In this document: positions 54,856 through 62,157 of the stretch, piece after piece | How the letters are laid out: each line of letters begins with the position of its first letter | Numbering within the stretch: position 1 is the stretch's first letter | DNA from: Bacteroidales bacterium | GTDB lineage: Bacteria; Bacteroidota; Bacteroidia; Bacteroidales; VadinHA17 | Assembly (NCBI GenBank): GCA_017999895.1 | Contig: JAGNKY010000008.1 | Span: 1-64,000, forward strand | Reading direction: 5' to 3' | DNA: 64,000 bases | Made by a program: the position numbers and the translations under genes | The notes under the pieces: generated by a model | Told to the model about the DNA's origin: nothing | Database searches by the model: none | Seen by the model: the letters and a program-made list of their open reading frames with translations, nothing else

Positions 54856-56022
54856 ATGAAAAAATTATTTAGTATAATTATTGCAATATCAATTACTTGT
54901 GGCGCTTTTGCCCAGATGGGAAAAGTAAACGCCGCTCTAAGTTATATTGACCAGGGAATGCTTGACAAAGCTAAAGAAGCACTTGACCAGGCACTGGTTA
55001 ACGAAAAATCCAAAGATAATCCAAGAACTTGGGTTGCAAAAGGAAGGCTTGCACAAGAGGTTTTCAGAAGCGATAATCCAAAATTCAAATCATTTTATGA
55101 AGATCCATTGCAAGAAGCAGTTGCAGCCTATGAGAAAGCTCTTGAACTTGATACAAAAGGAAGTATTGAGAAACAATTAAAACTGAATAATACTTATGTT
55201 CAGTTGGGCAACGATTTTATTACACAAGGAGTTCAGAGATTTGAAGCTAGGGACTATGAAGGCGCTTTAAAATCATTTGAAAGTAATATTAAATTAGCTA
55301 CCAGCGATCTTTATATCGGAGTAGTTGACACGGGTATATACTTTAATGCAGGACTTGCTGCATTTAATGCAAAACTTTATGATAAGGCAATTCAATATTT
55401 TCAGAAATGTGCCGACATGAAGTATGAAGGTCCAACACCTTATTTATTAATATATAATTGTTATAGGGAATTAAAGGATATGGCTAATGCTGAAGCCATA
55501 CTTAAAAAGGCTGTTGAAACATTCCCTGATAACCAGGATGTTATGCTAAATCTCATTGATTTTTATATGACAAACGACAAAATCGATGAGGCTTTTTCGT
55601 ATCTTAACATGGCTAAAGCTAAGAATCCAAATGATTACACGTTGTTCTGGGCTGAAGGTGTGCTTTACATGAAGCAGGAGAAATATGACGAAGCAATAGA
55701 GAGTCTTAAGAAATCAATCGAACTTAAAGGAGATGAATATAACACTCATTTTAATCTTGGGGTTTGTTATTACAATAAAGCTGTAGCTATGTTCCAGAAA
55801 GCAAACGAAATAATGGATGTAAATGCATATAACGCCGCAATTAATGAAGCAAATAAAGTATTTGTACAGGCAATACCGTATTTCGAAAAGGCTGCGACTA
55901 TTAAAAAAGATGATCCCGATTCATTAAGAAATTTAAAAGAACTTTATTTCAGACTTAGAACTGTTTATCCTGAATATGAAGCAAAATATCAGGAAATAGT
56001 AAAGAAGCTTGAGAATATGTAA
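54856..56022 (+). CDS. Exported tetratricopeptide-repeat protein
   Basis: The 388-residue protein has a cleavable signal peptide (residues 1-~20, IIIAISITCGAFAQ) and TPR units across its length, such as YFNAGLAAFNAKLYDKAIQYF (cited in part) and THFNLGVCYYNKAVAMF near the end. It is predicted periplasmic or surface-exposed, without enzymatic motifs. It follows gyrA by 47 bp and ends in a strong terminator, so readthrough from gyrA is possible. Confidence 0.83.
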   Translation: MKKLFSIIIAISITCGAFAQMGKVNAALSYIDQGMLDKAKEALDQALVNEKSKDNPRTWVAKGRLAQEVFRSDNPKFKSFYEDPLQEAVAAYEKALELDTKGSIEKQLKLNNTYVQLGNDFITQGVQRFEARDYEGALKSFESNIKLATSDLYIGVVDTGIYFNAGLAAFNAKLYDKAIQYFQKCADMKYEGPTPYLLIYNCYRELKDMANAEAILKKAVETFPDNQDVMLNLIDFYMTNDKIDEAFSYLNMAKAKNPNDYTLFWAEGVLYMKQEKYDEAIESLKKSIELKGDEYNTHFNLGVCYYNKAVAMFQKANEIMDVNAYNAAINEANKVFVQAIPYFEKAATIKKDDPDSLRNLKELYFRLRTVYPEYEAKYQEIVKKLENM

Positions 56023-56048
56023 AAGAAATTTATTAATTATCTATAATT

Positions 56049-56081
56049 AAAGCGCAGTTGTTGAACAACTGCGCTTTTTTT
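56049..56081 (+). terminator. Intrinsic terminator after the TPR gene
   Basis: A 12-bp perfect stem AAAGCGCAGTTG (56049-56060) with CAACTGCGCTTT (56066-56077), loop TTGAA, followed by T residues. A-run and T-run on both sides make it bidirectional in principle. Confidence 0.92.
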
Positions 56082-56307
56082 AATAAAATTTTGAAAGGGT
56101 AGAATCTGTTAATTTAAAATTTATACTGAACTTAATTATAACAATGAGATAAATTAAGTTCCATTTAACATAATATTAATTATAGGAATATATAAAGAAT
56201 TTTCATCCAGCTCTGCTGGTTAACATAAAATCAGTTCCGGGGCGAAATCACTGGAACGGTATCGGTTAACAAAATATTATTAAAATTGCATAATATAAAC
56301 ATGGACT

Positions 56308-56979
56308 ATGTTGATCAAAAAATCAGTAATAGAATTCCTCGATAACCTTTCGTACAATAACAACAGAGAATGGTTCACGGCGAATAAAGAAAAATATTTT
56401 CAAGCCAGAACAAATTTTGAGGATTTTGTTCAGGCTCTAATTGACAGATTGGCTATGTATGAGCATCCATTACGTGGCCTTGAAGCAAAATCATGTATTT
56501 TCAGAATAAACCGTGATATAAGGTTTTCAAACGACAAATCGCCATATAAAACAAATTTTGGCGCCCTTATTATTAAAGGCGGCAGAAAAAATATGCACAG
56601 ATATGCAGGCTATTATCTTCACATAGAACCATCTCAGAGTATGATTAGCGGTGGTGCTTATATGCCAGATATTCAATGGCTTACAGCTATAAGAGAAAGA
56701 ATCGACCAGGAATCCGAAAACTTCGTTGAAATTATCGAAAATAAAAACTTTAAACAGTTCTTCGGAACAATTGAAGGCGAGAAACTTAAGAGTGCCCCAA
56801 AAGGTTATGACTTAAATCATCCCTATCTCGAACTTCTTAAATATAAAAGCTTTATGGCCGATCGTACTTTTACCGATAAGGAAGTAACAAGTCCGGCTTT
56901 TTTCGATACGGTATTCAATGGTTTCCTCGCAATGAAACCATTGAACGATTTCCTTAATAATTGTCTGGTTGACGAGTGA
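56308..56979 (+). CDS. DUF2461 family protein
   Basis: The 223-residue cytoplasmic protein has the DUF2461 pattern: LDNLSYNNNREWFTANKEKY at the N-terminus, CIFRINRDIRFSNDKSPYKT in the middle and AGYYLHIEPSQSMISGGAY further on. The family is widespread and its function is unknown. It is convergent with the S24 repressor gene, 13 bp apart. Confidence 0.88.
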   Translation: MLIKKSVIEFLDNLSYNNNREWFTANKEKYFQARTNFEDFVQALIDRLAMYEHPLRGLEAKSCIFRINRDIRFSNDKSPYKTNFGALIIKGGRKNMHRYAGYYLHIEPSQSMISGGAYMPDIQWLTAIRERIDQESENFVEIIENKNFKQFFGTIEGEKLKSAPKGYDLNHPYLELLKYKSFMADRTFTDKEVTSPAFFDTVFNGFLAMKPLNDFLNNCLVDE

Positions 56980-56992
56980 CAATATTAATTTC

Positions 56993-57823
56993 TCATTCTT
57001 TTACTTCGTCAACATCAATTATTTCTGTTCCAAGTCGGGCCTTTAACTGCTGAAGGTCATGTTTCATTTTCGCCACAGTCTGCAAAAGCTGCTTCTCAGG
57101 AATAAACGGTTCAGGAAGTTCGCTGCTTATGTAATTTACAAAAGTCCATATTTCTTTTACTTCGCTAACATGAACCTCATAAGGGTTGTATAGTGGATTA
57201 AGTGAATAAAGAACAAGCTTGCCTCTTTCAGCAATTTTATTCTCTAGAATTTTAAACACTATGCCATCGTCGAGTGTAAATACTATATATGCTTTACCGC
57301 TGACAATATTATTCCAGTCCTGAAGAAATTCACCTGTAACCCATGAACCGTCAGGAATCGGAAGCATTGAATCACCTTTGAGCTGGAAAGTTCTGTATTT
57401 CCTGTTCTCCGAAAGAAAAGGAAGCGAGAATACTGGCAGTTCGCCAATATATTCAGGATCGGCATAACCCGTAGTGTAACCTGCTTTTGCCTTTTCATTT
57501 ACAAGTTCAATGTTTTCCTTGTTCTTGCTGTTTACAGTGGTGGTAAGCACTCTCAGGTTGCTTCCCCTCACATAGGCATCATATCCGCGTTCAAGCTCAC
57601 CAAGCTGACTCTCCGAAAGCTTCGAGAGGTCTATTTTCAGTAGAGTATCGATTGAAACATTGAAATAGCTCGAAAAAGATATCAGAGTTTCGATTCCGGG
57701 TTGCGCTATCCCATTCTCATAACCGCTCAGCGTGGAACGCTTAAGATTAAGGGCATAAGCCACTTCATCCTGGGTCCTGCCCTTCCTTTTTCTTAAAAAT
57801 TTTATGTTCTCAGCAAAGTACAT
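56993..57823 (-). CDS. XRE-family repressor with S24 (LexA-like) peptidase domain
   Basis: The 276-residue protein has an N-terminal helix-turn-helix (residues 5-60, GRTQDEVAYALNLKRSTLSG). The C-terminal S24 domain has the catalytic Ser152 in KGDSML and Lys191 in GIVFKIL. A possible self-cleavage site Ala114-Gly115 (KAKAGY) lies 38 residues before the Ser. It is divergent from dinB-dnaE2 across a 97-bp gap with an inverted repeat. By analogy with LexA and CI repressors it should repress the module until DNA damage triggers RecA-assisted cleavage; this is inference. Confidence 0.87.
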   Translation of the reverse strand: MYFAENIKFLRKRKGRTQDEVAYALNLKRSTLSGYENGIAQPGIETLISFSSYFNVSIDTLLKIDLSKLSESQLGELERGYDAYVRGSNLRVLTTTVNSKNKENIELVNEKAKAGYTTGYADPEYIGELPVFSLPFLSENRKYRTFQLKGDSMLPIPDGSWVTGEFLQDWNNIVSGKAYIVFTLDDGIVFKILENKIAERGKLVLYSLNPLYNPYEVHVSEVKEIWTFVNYISSELPEPFIPEKQLLQTVAKMKHDLQQLKARLGTEIIDVDEVKE

Positions 57824-57854
57824 ATCAAAAAAATGATTATATTATAGTCGTAAA

Positions 57855-57877
57855 TTTTGATTATTTTCTAATCAAAA
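57855..57877. promoter_or_regulatory. Candidate S24-repressor operator (9-5-9 inverted repeat)
   Basis: TTTTGATTA (57855-57863) and TAATCAAAA (57869-57877) form a perfect inverted repeat with a 5-bp spacer in the 97-bp region between the divergent S24 and dinB genes. The dyad is well suited to a dimeric HTH protein that controls both directions. Confidence 0.6.
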
Positions 57878-57920
57878 ATAGAATATATTTTCGATATAAA
57901 CAAACAATTGCAGAAAAAAA

Positions 57921-59093
57921 ATGGATTATACCGGCAATATTGAAAGGTCTGTTCTTCATCTTGATCTCGATACTTTTTTTGTATCGGTTGAGAGGCTCAG
58001 GAACAGCAGGCTCTGTGGTAAGCCTGTTATAGTAGGAAGTCTGTCGGACCGCGGGGTGGTTGCAAGCTGCAGTTACGAGGCAAGAAAGTATGGAGTCGGT
58101 TCGGCTATGCCAATGAAACTGGCAAGGAACCTGTGCCCCGATGCAATAATAATACGTGGCGATATGGAACTTTACAGCAAATACTCCGATATGGTAACTG
58201 AGATAATTGCCGGAAAGGCTCCGCTGTATGAAAAAGCTTCTATTGACGAGCATTATATAGAACTTACAGGTATGGACAGGTTTTTCGGATGCAGCCTGTG
58301 GGCTCACGAACTTCGCAGATATATAATTAAGGAGACAGGCCTGCCTGTATCAATGGGGCTATCCGTTAACAAGACTGTTTCGAAGATAGCGGCAGGAGAA
58401 GCAAAACCCAACGGCGAAATGGAAGTTAAAAAAGAAACTGTACTCCCTTTCCTCGACCCGCTTTCGATAAATAAAATTCCAATGATAGGGCCAAAAACCT
58501 ATTACTTGCTAAGGTCAATGGGAGTGTCAACAATACTTACCCTCAGAAGAATACCTCCCGAAATGCTCGAAAAGGTGATGGGTAAAAACGGTATCGATAT
58601 ATGGAAAAAAGCCAATGGCATCGACAATACTCCTGTTATAAACTATTCAGAACAGAAATCAATAAGTACAGAACATACTTTCGGAAGGGACACCACCGAC
58701 ATAGCGAGAATTAACCAATTACTCGTGAGTATGGTCGAGAAAACAGCATACGAGTTGAGAAAACAGGAAAAGCTGACGTCGTGCATAACGGTAAAAATAA
58801 GATATTCAAATTTCGACACCTATACTTTGCAAAAATGCATTCCGTACACGGCTTTCGATCATATACTGATAGATGCGGCCAAAGAGCTTTTTGCACGGCT
58901 CTACCGGCGCCGCATGCTCATCCGGCTCATTGGGGTGCGCCTGAGTAACCTGGTAAACGGGTTTCAACAGCTCGATATGTTCGACGATACCCCCGAGAAG
59001 GTAAACCTGTACCAGGCGATAGACAGGATAAGAAAGCGTTTCGGAAGCCATGCAGTACAAAGAGCCGCAGGGATTATAACAAAGCAGGAATAG
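57921..59093 (+). CDS. dinB: Y-family DNA polymerase (DinB/UmuC-like)
   Basis: A translesion polymerase of 390 residues. Catalytic Asp15 (LDLDTFFVS) and Asp109-Glu110 (SIDEHYIELTG) are present, with Phe19/Phe20 as the likely steric gate. The thumb and little-finger regions follow, and a clamp-binding motif QLDMF stands at 350-354. The last ~200 bp are richer in GC than nearby genes. It is the first gene of the dinB-dnaE2 unit, divergent from the S24 repressor; a 7-bp tandem repeat begins directly after its stop. Confidence 0.93.
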   Translation: MDYTGNIERSVLHLDLDTFFVSVERLRNSRLCGKPVIVGSLSDRGVVASCSYEARKYGVGSAMPMKLARNLCPDAIIIRGDMELYSKYSDMVTEIIAGKAPLYEKASIDEHYIELTGMDRFFGCSLWAHELRRYIIKETGLPVSMGLSVNKTVSKIAAGEAKPNGEMEVKKETVLPFLDPLSINKIPMIGPKTYYLLRSMGVSTILTLRRIPPEMLEKVMGKNGIDIWKKANGIDNTPVINYSEQKSISTEHTFGRDTTDIARINQLLVSMVEKTAYELRKQEKLTSCITVKIRYSNFDTYTLQKCIPYTAFDHILIDAAKELFARLYRRRMLIRLIGVRLSNLVNGFQQLDMFDDTPEKVNLYQAIDRIRKRFGSHAVQRAAGIITKQE

Positions 59094-59135
59094 GCACAGA
59101 GCACAGAGCACAGAGCACAGAGCACAGGGCACAGG
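59094..59135 (+). repeat. Tandem GCACAGA heptamer repeat
   Basis: Six 7-bp units, four perfect GCACAGA and the last two GCACAGG, begin immediately after the dinB stop codon and occupy the gap to dnaE2. The unit is not a multiple of three, so it is unlikely to be coding. Confidence 0.9.
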
Positions 59136-59196
59136 CTTCACAAGCTATAGGAAAGTGAAGTCTTGGCTCATAGCACAAAGCAGGTAACGGGAAATA

Positions 59197-62157
59197 ATGT
59201 ATTTAAACTGTCATTCATATTACAGTTTGCGTTACGGCACTATGCCGGTGGAACAGCTTGTGGCGAAGGTTTCCGAATACGGCGTCGGTGCAGCCGCTCT
59301 TACCGATATCAATAACTCGACCGGAATATTTGAATTTGTAAAAGAATGCAGGGAGAACAACATAAAACCTCTTGCCGGCATAGAATTCCGGAACGGAAAC
59401 GATTTCCTGTATATCGGCATTGCACAGAATAACAGCGGTTTCAAGGAGCTGAACGAGTTCCTTTCAAACCATAATGCAAACGGCACACCCATAGAGTTTC
59501 CTGCACCCCATTTCCTCAACGTGTATGTAATCTATACCTTCGACAGGATTCCCGACCGCAAACTGTACGACAACGAATACATAGGCGTCAGAAGGACTGA
59601 GGTAAACAAAATTTTCAACCTCCCTCCTGCCCTGCTACATGCTAAAACGGTGATTTTCAACACTGTAACCTTTTCCGAAAACAACGATTATTTTGTCCAC
59701 CGCACTCTGCGCGCAATTGATAATAATATTCTGCTGAGCCACCTGAAACCCTGTCAGTGTGCATCCGAAAATGAATATTTCGTGGGGAAAGATGAGATAA
59801 TAAAAGCATTCGGCATTTGTCCGGAAATAATAAGAAATACCGAAAAGCTTATAGACAACTGTAATTTTTCGCCTGATACTGAAAGCAATAAGAACAAGAA
59901 AGTATTTTCGGCCAGCCGTTACGACGATAAGCTTCTTCTTGAAAAACTTGCATGGGACGGTATGAAATACAGATATGGAACCGACAATGAAGAAGCAAAA
60001 AGGAGAATAAGGCATGAACTCGAAATAATAGACAAGCTCGGTTTCTCAGCCTATTTTCTCATAGCCTGGGATATCATAAGATATTCAATGTCGAGAAGCT
60101 TTTATCACGTGGGCAGAGGAAGCGGTGCCAATTCTATAGTTGCTTATTGTCTGAAAATCACCAATGTTGACCCTATTGATTTAAACCTTTACTTTGAAAG
60201 GTTCATCAACCCAAAAAGAAGCAGTCCGCCCGATTTTGACATAGATTATTCATGGAAAGAAAGAGATGAGGTTCTCGATTACATCTTTAAGCGATACGGT
60301 TACGGCCATACCGCACTCCTCGGTACAATAAACACATTCAGGGGAAAATCGATTGTAAGGGAACTTGGTAAGGTATATGGACTGCCGAAAGAAGAAATAG
60401 ACAGTTTGATTAAGTATCCTTCTGCAGAAATAAACTGCAACGGGATAACCGATACAATATTTTCTACAGGACTTAAAATTGTTGACTTCCCGAACATAAG
60501 AAGTATCCATGCAGGAGGTGTGCTGATATCCGAAGAACCGATAACATGTTACACGGCTCTCGATATGCCTCCGAAAGGCTTCCCGACAACACAATGGGAT
60601 ATGTACACGGCCGAAGAAATCGGTTTCGAGAAACTTGATATCCTGAGCCAGAGAGGCTTAGGTCATATTCGCGATAGTGTCGAAATAATAAGGCGCAACA
60701 GGAATGTAGAAGTTGACGTGTTTGACGTTGAGAAGTTTAAAAATGACCATGGAGTAAAGGAATACCTGCGGAAGGGTGAAACAAAAGGCTGTTTTTATAT
60801 TGAAAGTCCATCTATGCGTGGCCTTCTAAGGAAACTGGGTTGCGAAGATTATAAAACCCTTGTTGCGGCCAGCTCTGTCATTCGTCCCGGCGTTGCACGA
60901 TCGGGCATGATGCGCGAGTATATATATCGCTTTCACAATCCCGGCAAGTTTGAATATATCCATCCGGTAATGAAAGAACAACTCGAAGAAACATTTGGTG
61001 TCATGGTTTATCAGGAAGATGTTCTCAAAGTATGCCATCATTTTGCCGGACTTGACCTTGCCGACGCCGACACCCTGCGGCGGGCAATGAGCGGGAAATA
61101 CAGGTCGAAACAGGAGATGCAGCGCATAACCGGCAAATTCTTCTCGAACTGCCGGGAAAAAGGATATAGCGAGGAAATAATAAAAGAAGTATGGCGCCAG
61201 ATAGAATCCTTTGCCGGCTATTCTTTCTCAAAATCCCATTCGGCTTCGTATGCCGTTGAGAGCCTTCAGAGTCTTTTTCTGAAAGCCCACTACCCTCTCG
61301 AATTCATGGTTGCAGTAATAAATAACTTTGGAGGCTTCTACCGGACATGGGTTTATGTGCATGAAGCAAAAAGATTTGGAGCCACAATTCATCTCCCATG
61401 TGTAAACATGAGCACTTACATGACAACTATTTATGGTACAGATATTTATCTGGGATTTATTCATGTTATGAATCTGGACGAAAAATTTGCCAGGTCAATT
61501 GAAGATGAGAGAAAACGAAGAGGAGTTTTCAACGATCTGGGTGATTTTATCAATAGGATTAATCCCGGACTCGAGCAGGTAATACTGCTCATACGTGTTG
61601 GAGCATTCGGGTTTACCGGGAAAGAAAAATCAGCACTTCTCTGGGAGGCTCACATGATGATAAATAAAAGCAAACCTGAACCAATGTGTCCGCTTTTCCC
61701 ATCGCCTGTCAGGAAATTCAAACTGCCTGAATTCGATCAGGATCGTCTTATTGATGCTTACGACGAAATCGAACTGCTTGGTTTTCCGGTTACCCTTTCA
61801 TGGTTCGACATGCTCGAAACATCATTCAGAGGCGAAATAATGGCGTCGGAGATGAATGCACATATCGGCAGAAAAGTAAGAATGGCCGGACAACTTGTCA
61901 CCGTAAAGTATATAAAAACCGTTAAAAATGAATGGATGAATTTTGGCTGTTTTATTGATGCAAAAGGAAGTTTCTTCGACACCACCCATTTTCCGCAATC
62001 ACTGAAAGATTATCCTTTCCGGGGAAGCGGAACATATCTTATTCTCGGAAAGGTTGTGGAAGAGTTCGGTTTCCCTTCGATCGAAGTTGAAAATCTTGCA
62101 AAACTCCCGGTCAGGCCTGATCCAAGATACCACTGCTCTCCTGCCTTACGGCTCTGA
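59197..62157 (+). CDS. dnaE2: Error-prone DNA polymerase III alpha subunit (DnaE2-type)
   Basis: The 986-residue C-family polymerase has an N-terminal PHP domain whose first motif reads NCHSYYSLRYG instead of H-x-H, suggesting that metal binding is reduced. The palm shows SPPDFDID with catalytic Asp346 and Asp348; also seen are GRGSGANSIVAYC and SFSKSHSASYAVES. A C-terminal OB-fold (GRKVRMAGQLVTVKYIKT) is present. At under 1000 residues it is shorter than replicative DnaE (about 1160), as in DnaE2. It partners with DinB in SOS mutagenesis, here without imuA/imuB. Its end overlaps the convergent RSH gene by 47 bp. Confidence 0.9.
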   Translation: MYLNCHSYYSLRYGTMPVEQLVAKVSEYGVGAAALTDINNSTGIFEFVKECRENNIKPLAGIEFRNGNDFLYIGIAQNNSGFKELNEFLSNHNANGTPIEFPAPHFLNVYVIYTFDRIPDRKLYDNEYIGVRRTEVNKIFNLPPALLHAKTVIFNTVTFSENNDYFVHRTLRAIDNNILLSHLKPCQCASENEYFVGKDEIIKAFGICPEIIRNTEKLIDNCNFSPDTESNKNKKVFSASRYDDKLLLEKLAWDGMKYRYGTDNEEAKRRIRHELEIIDKLGFSAYFLIAWDIIRYSMSRSFYHVGRGSGANSIVAYCLKITNVDPIDLNLYFERFINPKRSSPPDFDIDYSWKERDEVLDYIFKRYGYGHTALLGTINTFRGKSIVRELGKVYGLPKEEIDSLIKYPSAEINCNGITDTIFSTGLKIVDFPNIRSIHAGGVLISEEPITCYTALDMPPKGFPTTQWDMYTAEEIGFEKLDILSQRGLGHIRDSVEIIRRNRNVEVDVFDVEKFKNDHGVKEYLRKGETKGCFYIESPSMRGLLRKLGCEDYKTLVAASSVIRPGVARSGMMREYIYRFHNPGKFEYIHPVMKEQLEETFGVMVYQEDVLKVCHHFAGLDLADADTLRRAMSGKYRSKQEMQRITGKFFSNCREKGYSEEIIKEVWRQIESFAGYSFSKSHSASYAVESLQSLFLKAHYPLEFMVAVINNFGGFYRTWVYVHEAKRFGATIHLPCVNMSTYMTTIYGTDIYLGFIHVMNLDEKFARSIEDERKRRGVFNDLGDFINRINPGLEQVILLIRVGAFGFTGKEKSALLWEAHMMINKSKPEPMCPLFPSPVRKFKLPEFDQDRLIDAYDEIELLGFPVTLSWFDMLETSFRGEIMASEMNAHIGRKVRMAGQLVTVKYIKTVKNEWMNFGCFIDAKGSFFDTTHFPQSLKDYPFRGSGTYLILGKVVEEFGFPSIEVENLAKLPVRPDPRYHCSPALRL

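Noticed and set aside
58806-59141. Leftward frame with Cys-Ala-Leu-Cys repeats
   Set aside because: The repeated protein motif is a by-product of the GCACAGA heptamer and the frame lies antisense to dinB.
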